Part shown: positions 12,841 through 23,718 of the stretch, piece by piece
Numbering within the stretch: the stretch's first letter is position 1
How the letters are laid out: each line of letters begins with the position of its first letter
Source of the DNA: Coriaria nepalensis
Taxonomy: Eukaryota; Streptophyta; Magnoliopsida; Cucurbitales; Coriariaceae
Reading direction: 5' to 3'
DNA length: 64,000 nt
Assembly (NCBI GenBank): GCA_027186245.1
Contig: CP114500.1
Location: forward strand, 6,458,001-6,522,000
The notes under the pieces: generated by a model
What the model was told of the DNA's origin: nothing
The model's input: the letters and a program-made list of their open reading frames with translations, nothing else
Databases searched by the model: none
Translations under genes and position numbers: made by a program

Positions 12841-13074
12841 ACTATTACGATAATCTTCTTGCCAAGTTGGCTTCTTCACTTGCCTGCGTGGCTTTCTCTT
12901 CCTTTCCACACCAAGGACCAAGCAAGCTCAGTCAGTCAGTCATTGGATAAGGTTGATCTTCTTTATTCCCAACAAGGATGACAAAATTACAATACAGAAT
13001 TTCTCCTTAACAAAAAAAAAATGGTCTTTTTTTTCTCCTATCTCCATCCATCTCCAAAAATGCAGTAAATCACT

Positions 13075-15669
13075 TTATCCATTGATTGCAGCTTGGATTT
13101 GTTCTAGGGTTCTTCCCTTTGTTTCCGGAACCACAAATACCACGAAAATTATAGCCAGCACATTCACCGCCGCATAAATAAGAAACGTGCCTGCCGGAAA
13201 CAAAAACCATCATTGTTTTACCTCTTAATCTTTAACAATATACAGTTTGCTTACCATAGGAGCTCCAGTCCATTAAGAAGTTGAAAGTAAAAGAAACTGC
13301 CCAAGCACCAAACCAGTTCACAAGTGTTGCTATGCTTCCGGCTAGACCCTTAACATTTATAGGGAATATCTGCAAGAGAATAAAACCGATTTCTGGCCGG
13401 TTAGTTAACCGATTGATATTTGTACATAAAAATTGAGGAATGTATAATTTTCACATCGTAATTACCTCTGACATTACGACCCAAGGAACTGCACCCATCC
13501 CGGCCGAAAAGAATCCTATGTATAGCTGAGTTCAAAGGAAGAATAGTTATATTTGAAGAAATCGTTTCAGAATTGGAAGTGTTAATTCATAATCTACTGC
13601 ACTTTTTTTTACAAGTATTTACCAGTATTCCTGTTAGAGTAAGTACTGGTACTGCTCCTGTTGCCCATCCATTAGTCTTCAAGAAGAATGCAAGTGCAGC
13701 TAAGAGACACCCCAGAACCAATCCCGTTCCGGAAACCTTAAAAAGCGGATACAAATTTAATTATTAACATTGGAAAAATGAAAATCAAAACAAAAGCAAG
13801 AATGACACTATAAATTGGAATTCGAAGGAATGGAGGGATGGTCTTCTTGTAAACATTTACCAGTAAAAGGGGCTTTCTTCCGGCCCTGTCGATGAATACG
13901 GCACTAAGGCCAGTTACGATAACCTGAAGAATAGCGTAAATTATAGTTCCGATCGTGGAAGAAAATCCTGCAATGTCACAGTTCATTGAAGGTTAAAGAT
14001 GACATACGTACAATAGTATATACAGAATGAAAATCTAGTTGAAAATGGAAGTCCTTTTTTCTTTTTTCTGTTATGGAATATTCACCTGCTGATTCAAAGA
14101 TATCGGCAACGTAGAAACAGATTCCATTGATTCCACCAAACTGTTGACAAACCATCAATCCAACTCCTATCTGCTCAGAGACAAGTAATCAAAATGAAAT
14201 ATGAGAAAGAAGTATAAAAATTAAGATTAAAAACAAAAACAAAAACAATCAAAATTAAGATTACAATGACGGAGCGTAGGTATCGCCTGTTAACCAAATC
14301 TACAAGTCTCGGTTTCGGGAGCTTGTCGAGAGTTTCTATATAATCCTGTCAACATAGTACCAAATCTACAAGTCTCGGTTTGTGTATGACATTGACATAG
14401 TACCAAATGAAAAGAATAGCTTGAAAAAAAAAAATGAATGCAAATAGAAAAACCTGAATTTCTGTTGCTTCTAAGGATATATCAGCATCCTCACCACGGA
14501 GTTTCTGCAGGGCGGTTTGAAACTCTTTCTGACGTCCGGTTTTAGCCTGACACCATGTTCATTAGCAATGTCATAATCCTATCAATGAGTTCTATTAATA
14601 GTTGCTAGCATCATTATGTTAAGAAGTAATGTTTCATTAAAAATTGTTTGTTGTTCCTGATAATACTCACTAGCCATCTTGGAGACTCCGGAATGAAAAA
14701 GAGGCCGATTCCCAGAACGGCACACGGGATAAGAGCTGCAAGTACTTCAGAAACTTAGCAATTTTTCATGGTATCAATTACTCATGTAAAACTAATTCTA
14801 AAACTTAGTGACTTTGTGTATATAACTCAGACAAGTGCTTTCTTTTTGTTTTTACCGGTTAGTGCTAAGGCCCTCCACGATATGACGTTTCCGATAATGT
14901 AGCTGACGGAAACTCCAAGACAGATCATAAACTGCGAAACAAGACAGAATTAAATTTCGTAGATTTGGATGGAATCAAGTAAAGTGTTTTCTTCTTTTTA
15001 CATATCGATCTTACCTGGTTTATCGTGGTTAGAGCACCTCGGAGATTCTTTGGTGCGATTTCCGCTATAAAAACCGGAACCTTAATATCCATCCAACAAT
15101 TTATAACATGTTTGTCAATATAAAACTCCAGTTTTAAAAACAGAGTAAGAACTCATGGAAAGGGGAAAGAGAAGACTCACCACATATGAGAAAACCCCCA
15201 TTCCGAATCCGGTTAAAAGTCTTCCAATGAACAAAGCTAGGGCTCCCTATTGTTATATTTATAACAACACATCCAAATTGAAGGGGAAAAAAATGACCAT
15301 TTGATTCTGAAAATGGGGAAAAAGAAACAAAACAAAAAAAAAAATTATATATATATATATATACAAACCTCAGCAAAGTAAATTGCAAGCCAGCCTACAA
15401 TGCAGAAAGCAGTAGAGATCCTTAATGCCTGCAATTCATTCATCCACTTATATATAGATATGTGTAACCCTATTGATAATAAATTGTATTGAACTAATTA
15501 GATTCTGATCCAACAGTTATACAAAAACTACAATTACCCCTTTCCGGCCACACCAATCGCCAATAGGCCCGCTCGAGATTGCTCCAATCATAGCACCGAA
15601 TGTCAATATGGATCCAAACACAGAATACTGTACAACCACATTTTTGTTTAATTACTTCATAAAAGCTCA

Positions 15670-15711
<42 letters not shown>

Positions 15712-16087
15712 AAACTAACATACTTGTGTAGTAGAAAGATTAAGCTCATCAGTGATGGCAGTTTCAGTAGGTGATGAATAACCTGCCTGTAAATTCAGTA
15801 AGAATCCACAATCACATAATCAATTAGTAGCTAATTAACATGAGATTAGAGGTAAGAAAAATAAAATAACATAGAAGACTACTACTCACACAGTTTCCAA
15901 ATTCATAGGATCCACAAACTGCAACAAAGGTGCTCAAGTAAACCATCAATTGATGACTGCTTTCACCTGATCCACCTTCTTCTCCTTCATTGTCATTGGT
16001 CAACTTCCTTTTCTCCACCACCTGAATGAGTGGCTCTCTTACCTCTTCTGAAGAGGGGTGGTTCTCCACGTCATAATTGATCGCCAT
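13075..16087 (-). CDS. ERD6-like sugar transporter, copy 2 (16 exons, intact)
   Basis: This is the tandem paralogue of the gene at 3548-6873, with the same MFS sugar-porter architecture and about 483 aa. It starts at 16087 with [20 protein letters not shown] and ends with QAAING and TAA at 13075-13077. Motifs seen are [50 protein letters not shown] and [12 protein letters not shown]. All exon frames join without stops. The exons encoding TIIYAILQ and [10 protein letters not shown] are fused here (about 13860-13970), whereas copy 1 has an intron at exactly that point, so this copy has 16 exons. Differences from copy 1 are scattered substitutions (for example WCGRK for WVGRK, and ALRIS for ALWIS) in otherwise conserved exons, and the introns have diverged. 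Both copies look functional. Substrate and membrane cannot be deduced beyond the family. Confidence 0.93.
15672..15709. repeat. (AT)n microsatellite inside a transporter intron
   Basis: About 19 AT dinucleotides lie between the second and third exons of the minus-strand transporter gene. Confidence 0.9.
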
Positions 16088-16837
16088 TTCTAGCCTCTTC
16101 CTCTTCTTCTTCTTCCTCGTCTGTAGATGAATGTGGAAAAAGAAAAAGCAGAGGAATTTGAAGAGACTGGGATCAACAATTCCACTATATCTCTACACTG
16201 TTTCTTATATAGCTCAGCTTGAGACGTGCAAGTTCTTATAACCTTCATACCTTGTTTTTTTTTTTTTTGGGTGGAAAATTTTGTGGGTCCAAATAAGAAG
16301 ACTTGATTAGTAGGTGTGACACCAAACAATTCATGTAAACAGTGATGAACTAATTCAATTGGCTTTCGTTATATACTTAGGTATATAATATCATGTTTTT
16401 ATATGAATTTTTATATTTTTTGGGAAGTCCCATGCAATTGTTTATGGTTGTTTATCAGCCATATATATATAATTTCATGGTTATTTATCAGTCAAATAGG
16501 TTGTGATTGACAACAATTTTTTGCATTTCAAAAAGTGATTTTCATAATGATTATGAAAATGAGGAAAAAATTAATTTTTAAATATAAAATTTTGTTTGAC
16601 TTACTTTAGTTGGATTGGGAACCTAGATCGAAAGACGTCTTATGAAATCTCAGTTTGGAGGACCTTAATTTAGGAAAAGAGAAGATCTCGGTCTAAAAAA
16701 AGAAAAAAGATCACGATATGAAAAGGAAAATAGGAAACCTCGGTCTCGATACACTCGATGCCTCAAAATATAAGAATTACTCGACGGGTCAACGCCTTTT
16801 TCATTCTGACACAAAAACTGAAATTCTAAAAATAAAA
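16088..16837. other. Transporter copy 2 upstream region, no gene
   Basis: The pyrimidine-rich leader (16095-16130) matches that of copy 1. The rest is AT-rich with no coding signal, and its right part runs into copia-derived sequence. Confidence 0.5.
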
Positions 16838-17600
16838 ATACAAGTAAAAAAAAAAAAAAAATTCATCTCTTCTTCTTATTCCTCTAAACTAAAATTCTAA
16901 AAGTGAGAATTTTAATCAACATTTTTGATTAGTTCGTCATGTATTAGTTCGTGCTGACTTATCGAAAGAATTTAACCATTGAGTGCTAGGAGTCTTACAC
17001 TCAAATACTCGATACACTGAGAATATTATTTCAAAAGATGAGCAAATTAAATTTAAATAGAAAAATTCAAATCTTGCCTAGTTATTTATTTTTTTTTTTT
17101 TATTCTTTTAACTGATTTCATATTATTTATAACGTTGTACATACTGCAATATGTATTTTGGGGTGGGTTACTCGAATTGAATCGGGTCTTCTCGAGCTAT
17201 TATGGTGATTCTTGAGCTACTAAAAATTGGTAGAGTTGTTGTTGTCCATCTATTTTCCAGCCACTGATTAGCAATCTTGAAGCGGAATAAAGCGGCGGGT
17301 AATTAATTTCAGGCAAGATCAATTTTCGATATCATTTTTTTCAATCCCATCTTTTGGTTAGTAATTATATTGGGTGATTATTGGCGATTAGCTGCTATTA
17401 TTATAGATCTTTGATTATTTCTTGACAACAATCTTAAGTCTAATCCTAACAAAAATATAATCAAGACTCCGACAATTGATTTGACCAAAATTGAACGATT
17501 GACTGATAAGAATTTTAAGAGATGAATGCAAAAATGATTTTCTTACTTAAAACGTTGAAGTTGATTGATGTGTTGAATGATCCCAAATTTAAATTTCCAA
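16838..17600 (+). mobile_element. Copia fragment (LTR end plus start of internal region)
   Basis: Two blocks match the copia element on the right: 16838-17110 matches about 20130-20400 (LTR R-U5, sharing GAGCAAATTA and AGTGAGAATTTTAA), and 17440-17590 matches 20430-20570 (start of gag, sharing CAAGACTCC and GATTTGACCAAAATT). About 330 bp of unrelated sequence separates the blocks here. It is a partial, dead copy of the same family as 19042-22500. Confidence 0.75.
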
Positions 17601-18134
17601 CAATAGTAATAAAGATAAAGATAAAGATAAGTATATATATATATATTTGTGTGTATAATCAGTTAAGTATTGCTTCCATTATTGCAGTACGTCCGATGGG
17701 CGACGATGATGGTTCGTAATCACTCAAGCTGCTCGTCGACCACTCCCTCCAAACTTTGTGGTCACTATCCATCCAACTATCTAACTTTCTTCCCTAAGAT
17801 TTCAAAGACCAGGTCTTGTCTTTGGCTTATGGTTGGATATATATGTCGACTCTTCTCTTTGGTGTTTTTTGAGAATCACTTTCTGAAAATTAATTAATTA
17901 ATAATCTGTAGTTGGTCTAGATCTGGACGTTTGTCGACAGAGACAGGGTGGCCGAAGGAGGATCAAATCGGATCATGTTGTCCAAAAACTCATTCTGAAA
18001 CTGGCCCAGAAATGTGCGGTTGAAACAATCTAAACATTTTCATACTGAAACTGACCCAGACCCAATGAGCACTCGTCTCGCTTCTTTTTGGTTTATGGGC
18101 CTTATAACACTCTCTGTTGTCACCGTTTCACCAT
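17601..18134. other. Spacer downstream of the truncated kinase
   Basis: A short GATAAA tandem run (about 17610-17630) is followed by an AT run and mixed sequence. It may include old 3' UTR of the kinase. No domain was recognised in the small open frames. Confidence 0.4.
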
Positions 18135-19041
18135 TCACGAATTCTTATGATTTATATATAACACATGTATACATATTGTCTCCCTATTTCTCAAAAAATA
18201 AAGTGTCAAAACAATTCTACTCTTAGAAAGAGTCCATGTTTCTTTACCTTTCTTCCTTATGGGCAGAAAGACAGTCCCTTTCCGCCGTAAACGGCTGCAA
18301 CCCGGTTGACCGGACCCACCACCACCACTACTCATTGACCTCTCAATCGCGGCGACAAGAGGGATCAGCCTTTCTGGAATTGTAGGAACCGATAAATCCG
18401 TTTCCAACATTTTTACTACCTGATCCATAGTAGGCCTAGCATACAGCCGTGGATGAGAACAAAGCACGGCAACTAGCACATACTTTTCAAGAACCTCAGG
18501 TTTACCTAGCTCCGGAATACCCTCATCAATAATATCCAAAGCCCTTCCTTTCTTCACCAGAGCCCACGCCCAATCAGTCACTAAATAAGGCTGGCCTTCA
18601 TTATTCACAACAAGTGCTTTCTTCCCACTCAAAAGCTCAAACAGAATAACACCAAAGCTATACACATCACTTATTTCCGATAACTGCCCGTATAAAGCAT
18701 ATTCCGGCGCAAGAAAACACATAGTTCCCGCCACTCTTGTGCTCATATGAGTCATTCCTTCTGGCGTAAACTTAGCCAGCCCAAAATCAGCAACCTTAGC
18801 CTCAAATTTTTCATCTAAAAGAATGTTACTTGCTTTAATATCCCTATGGATAACACCGGGTTGAGCTCCATAATGCAAATACGCCAATCCTCTTGCCGTT
18901 CCTAGAGCGGTATTTTGCCAAATCGGCCAACTAAGCTTCTTACCAAAAGACCCAAACAAATGATCATGAAGACTTCCATTCTTCATCAAATCACATACAA
19001 TTATTCTTTGGTGACCTTCTAATGGAGTAGTTTCTATGCAA
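18135..19041 (-). pseudogene. RKF3: RKF3-like receptor kinase, 5'-truncated by a copia LTR
   Basis: Only the C-lobe of the kinase is present. Reading on the minus strand, the frame is open from 19041, entering in mid-domain with CIETTPLEGHQRIIVCDL, and then MMKNGSLHDHLFG, HRDIKASNILLD (catalytic loop), DFGLAK (DFG), a degenerate GTMCFLAPEYA and DVYSFGVILFELLSGKKA. Missing are the ectodomain, membrane segment, glycine loop and ATP-binding Lys, so no active kinase can be made. The sequence stops exactly where the LTR beginning TGTTGG starts (19042). The tail after SSGGGGSG leaves the family pattern, whereas the neighbouring frame reads STGLQPFTAERD, closer to RKF3 C-termini, so a small frameshift near 18300 is likely. 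The missing 5' half is not found on the other side of the element. Confidence 0.88.
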
Positions 19042-19293
19042 TGTTGGATTAAGTCTTAAAATATTAAGAAAAAAAAATATTATTATACCATCCTATGGAC
19101 TTGTCAAACAATTTAATAAATAATAAAAGGACATTTCTCTAAGCTTTGATTAGAGAGGGTCAATAGGGAAATCAAATCCCTAGAATCTAGGCTACACTCA
19201 CATGCACGTTATAAGGAAGCTTCAGTTTGGATTTACATCCTTTGGCAGAGAAAAATCAGGTCATGTGATCCTCTTCTCATTGATTTTCTCTTC

Positions 19294-20074
19294 CAGAGGT
19301 GTTAAAACGGGCCGCCCGGCTCAGCTTGGCCTGACCCTTTCAGAGCTTTTCACTATTCAGAGTCGGGCTGAACTTGACCCGTTTTGAAAATGTATGTCCG
19401 AGTCCGGTCCGGAAAGCCTTTTAGGTTTATCTAGAGCCCATTCATGCTTAAAATGGGCCGAGTTAGACCGGGCCTAAAATTGGCCCAGCCCGGAAAGCCT
19501 TTTAAGTTTATCACGAGCTCATCCGGGCTTAAAATGAGCCGGGTTTGACCAAACCTTACCGGGTCTAAAATAGGTCCAACTCTTTTTAAATAAATTATTT
19601 ATAATAAATTATTATTAAAGTAAGAGATTATTTGAGATTAAGAAATAAGGATAAAAGAGATAACAAGGAATAATAATAAGAGATTAAGATTAATGATAAG
19701 AAAACTATGGATTATAGAAGAATGAAAATTAATTATAAATTAGACTATTAGAATATTAGATTGAGAGAGAGAGTGTGTGTGAGAAAATATGAGGAAAAAT
19801 TATAATGAAAGAGTGAATATTTATAGGAAAAATTCGGGTAGAGAGAAAATTTTAAAATTATTTTTATGAGAGAGATAAAATAAAAAAAAAATTTAATAAA
19901 TTTTTTTTTTATTCTTCAGGCAGGGCCCAGCCGGGCTTATATGCCGGGCTGAGCTGGGCCGGGCCGGCCCTCCGGGCTTGGAAATTTGTCCAAGCCCGGG
20001 CCTATATCTGGGCCGAGTTTTTCCCTCGGGCTACGGGCCGGGCCAAAAAACTCTGGCCCATTTTGACACCTCTA
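19294..20074. mobile_element. Non-autonomous hAT-like MITE, 781 bp, nested in the copia LTR
   Basis: The termini are inverted repeats: the left reads CAGAGGTGTTAAAACGGGCC, and the right, reverse-complemented, reads TAGAGGTGTCAAAATGGGCC. This is the AGGGGTGTCAAA-type end seen in many plant hAT elements. Flanking octamers TTCTCTTC (19286-19293) and TTTTCTTC (20075-20082) form an 8-bp target duplication with one C/T difference. Subterminal parts are rich in GGGCCGGGC words and the middle is AT-rich. There is no transposase. Confidence 0.85.
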
Positions 20075-20439
20075 TTTTCTTCCATATTTTGAACAGTAGC
20101 TCTATAAATAGAGTCTGCATGATTGAGAAAATACAAGTAAATAATTAAAAATACTTCGCCTTTTTTTCTTATTCTTCCAAAACTAAAGTTCTGAAAGTGA
20201 GAATTTTAAACAACACTTTTGATTGGTTCATCTAGTCCAGTATTAGTTCGTGTGATTTATCAGAAGAATTCCATCATTGAATGCTGGGAGTTTTACGCTC
20301 AAATACTGCACTGAGGATATTATTCCAAAAGATGAGCAAATTAGACTTAAACAGAGATATTCGAATCTCTCGGTTTTTTTTATTCTCTTAACTTTTTTTT
20401 ATTCTAAGTAATCGTGGATGCTACCAAAAATATAATCAA

Positions 20440-22000
20440 GACTCCAACAATTGATTTGACCAAAATTCAACCATCGAATGGTAATAATTTTAAGAGATTG
20501 ATGCAAAATATGACTTTTTTTGCTTGAAACTTTAGAATTGATTGATATGTTGAATGATCCCAAACCTAAACCTCAAAAAAATGGTGATAAAGATAAAGAT
20601 GGAAAATTGAAATTGATTGTTGATTGAGTGAAGAATGATTGTTTATATCGTCACTATCTTGAACTCGCTCCTAATGATTTGTTCAATGGGTGTGATTCTG
20701 CAAAAACTTTATGGGATGCGATGAATAAAAAAAAAACATATGAAGGATGATACTAGTGTAAGAAATATGCAATAGAAAAATTTTTAGATTTTCAAATTGA
20801 TGATGAGAAAATTATTTTTTATCAAATGAATGAGTATAAAAAGATAGTTAAGGATTTAACTAGTGAGGGTATTAATCTTCTTAATACATGTGTGGCTAGG
20901 GTTTTGATTGAAAAACTTCCTTCTTCATAGACTACTTATAAAATATCTCTAAAGCATAAGAAGAAATAAATGACTTTAGATGATGTAGTGATTCATATTA
21001 TTAGGGAGAATGCTAAGAAATCCAAAACTAGCGAAAAACTACTGGTAAGGCTAATCTAGTGGAATCGAGCTCTAAAAAGAAGTTTGGAAATCATAAATAG
21101 AAAGAGTCAAACATCAAGAAAGGGATTCAGAAGAAGAAGGGAGACTGCTTCGTCTATGGAAAGTTTGGTCATTATGTTGTGCAATGTAGGCACAAAAAAG
21201 GAAAACAAGAGTAACCCAAGAACTAGGCTAACCTTCTTAAATCAGACATTGTTGTTGCTGTTATTACAGAAGGGAACCTTATTAGCAATCCTTTGGAGTG
21301 GGTTGTAAATGTTGGTGCCACTAAGCACATCTGTGGAGATCGCAACTTATTTGCGAGCCCATTGAGGGGGAGCAAGTTTACCTTGAAAACTCTAGTGGAA
21401 CCCTAATTTCTAGGAAGAGAAAGGTAATGGTGAAACTAAGTTCTAGAAAATGGTTAGCCATATTCTAGAAAATGGTGAAACTAAGTTCTAGGAAACCCAA
21501 GGTATGAGTTATAGCTTGCATTATACATGCAACCATATTGTACTTGAGGGCTATTGTAATGCAAATTAGGTGACAGGGATTGATGACTCAAACTCGACCA
21601 GTGGTTATATATTTACATTAGGAGGAGGAATTATTTTGTAGAAATCATGTAAATAGTCTTGTAATGCGAAATCCACCATAGAATACGAGTTCATTTAGAG
21701 CTAGCTGGTGGAGAGACATAATGGTTGAGAAACTTTCAGTATGATATCCTTTTATGGATGAAACCAGTACCTCCTGTATCTATAAAATGTGATACCCAAG
21801 CGGCTATCGGAAAAGCCCAAAATAAAATTTATAATGCGAAAAAAGATATACCAGATCAAGGCATAATATTTTAAGGCAATTGCTAGGTGATGAAATAATA
21901 ACTCTAAATTATGTAAAATCAGAAAAGAATTTAACAGATCCTCTGAAGAAACCTCTAAGCAAGAAGATCATGTTTGAAACATCGAGGGGATGGGTCTAAA
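20440..22000 (+). pseudogene. Copia gag-pol remnant
   Basis: Across frames one reads a UBN2-type gag (WVKNDCLYRHYLELAPNDL with a stop for the Trp, ending DDVVIHIIRENAKKS), then a damaged zinc knuckle CFVYGKFGHYVVQC in which the second Cys is Tyr, then the protease start WVVNVGATKHICGDRNLF, where the family DSG is NVG, so the catalytic Asp is lost. After a deletion come RNase H and terminal strings (KRYTRSRHNILRQLL, NYVKSEKNLTDPLKKPLS). There are many stops. It is non-functional. Confidence 0.8.
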
Positions 22001-22500
22001 AAGCCTATATAAATGAACGACCATAGATGAAAACCCAATCTATGTGAATGGCAATCCCAAGAAGTATGTTCAATGGGAAAAACAAGTCATATGAGTTGCT
22101 TGTTAATAAAGCACTTTCTTGTTGAGAGGCTTAACCCTATAATGTAACTTAGTGACAAACTATAATGAAATCGATGGTTGAGTTATAAACTCTTAATAAT
22201 CTTTATAGCTTTAATTAAGGTGATATGTTTAGTTGTGGTTTACACATTTAATAGAGATCACATATGTGAGTGTTGAGATAGAGCCGCCTTTGTTGAGAAT
22301 TAGGCTAATTCTCTATACCTCTCACTAGTCCAGCTGGCGCATAGCTATATGCATGTCATCCCATTAGAACTTGTCAAAAGGTATTTTAGTATGGTGGAGA
22401 TAAATGTAGTTGAGTTACATCAAGATATTAAGTTTATTATTCCATCGAGTCTTTATAGGTTTCAATTTGTGATTCTCAAGTGTTGGTTCAAATCCAAAAG

Positions 22501-23718
22501 ACACCAAACGATGACATACTAAGATTTTGGTTGCTTAAGATTTCTCGCATTCAAAATATCAATCTTTGATTTTAAGATTTTAAGACTTGCGGAGAGAATT
22601 TTTTTAATTAAGTTTTAAATATATATATCTAAATTCAAAATCTTAATATAAATTATTAAGTGTGCATTAAATTTAATTATATTTAAATGATTTTAAATTA
22701 AATTTGATATATTATTTAAATTATTTAAAATAAATTAATAAATAATATTTTAAAATTTTAATTAATAAATTTAACTTATTTACGATCACTCAAATATATA
22801 TATTATTACGGATAGAAAAAGTAATGATTAAAATCTCTCATGCATGATTTCACCGTCTTCTATGAATAGGGAGTACGAGTGATTAATAGTGATGATGAGA
22901 AGAGTAGAGAAATGTATTCCAATAATTTCCCCAATTGTTTTTTTATTTGCGAAAATTAACCCCCTTATTTAAAATATATAGAAAGAAACCCCAAAAAAAT
23001 AAAAAAAAAATAAAAAAATATATATATATAATTGAATGACCAAATCGGTTTCCTCACATCTCATTTAATTCTCCCACGTGTTCTTATTTTCTTTTACGAA
23101 TCACGTACATACATACATACATGAATATATAATTGAATTGCTTTTATTCTTTCTTTAAAAAAAAAATATATATAATTATTTGTTATTATGTAATCTTAAC
23201 CTTTTTGACCATATACACTTCAGAGTCCAATAAAGGCCCAACAGTCAGAAAGCCAAGGGGCAGCTGGATCAATCCAAACCGCCTCGTCACGTGATCCCCT
23301 CCCCCAGTCACATCCTCCAGACCTTATGATCTGTCACTGCCACGTCAACTCGAAAGTCGGGAAATACGTTTCGCTCGATCGAAAACCTCATCAAAAGCAG
23401 ATAAATCTGGTTGCTTGTTTCTCACGCTAACCCAGTCAACATTTTTCCTCTTCCTCTTTAATCAATTTTTTTATGAAATCTATGCAGATTTTGTTGTTGA
23501 AGACTCACAGTTCCAGTTTCCGCCATTAATAAAAGCTTTCACGGCTCTAACTTCACACGAGAAATCGCCACTCTCCCATCTCTCCTCTCTACCTTTTTTC
23601 TTCTCTCACGGAAAAGCAAGAAATATGAAATAAAAAGGTAAAAAGAAGCTCTGTATTTCTTCCATCACTCCCTGCTCTATAAAACGCATTAACGCGTTCC
23701 ACTTCTTCCAATCCTAAA
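22501..23718. other. AT-rich spacer and promoter side of the LRR gene
   Basis: 22560-23030 is AT-rich with no coding signal. Closer to the gene are CACGTG words (about 23076 and 23288) and a TATAAAA at 23678-23684. That TATAAAA is only about 35 bp from the start codon, so the real TATA may be elsewhere. Confidence 0.4.

Larger units (their letters stand above)
10111..13074. other. Spacer between the two transporters, no gene
   Basis: The stretch 10240-10760 contains repeated CTCGAGCT-like palindromic words (for example near 10336-10350) and is probably an old unclassified repeat. A diverged direct duplication of about 52 bp lies at 11091-11200. Two CACGTG words lie at about 11870 and 11900. 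12364-12720 is extremely AT-rich, and a 7-bp tandem repeat sits at 12791-12840. Short open frames here show no recognisable domain. Confidence 0.5.
19042..22500 (+). mobile_element. Decayed Ty1/copia retrotransposon carrying a nested MITE
   Basis: The left LTR begins TGTTGGATTAAG at 19042, is interrupted by a 781-bp MITE (19294-20074), contains a TATA-like CTATAAATAGA (about 20102) and runs to about 20400. The internal region follows: gag (20440-21000), zinc knuckle and protease remnants (21100-21360), then a jump to RNase H and the C-terminal end (about 21560-22000). Integrase and most reverse transcriptase are absent. A non-coding stretch follows to about 22480, where TGTTGGTTC could be the start of a truncated right LTR. 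The insertion cut the RKF3-like gene on its left. Confidence 0.75.
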
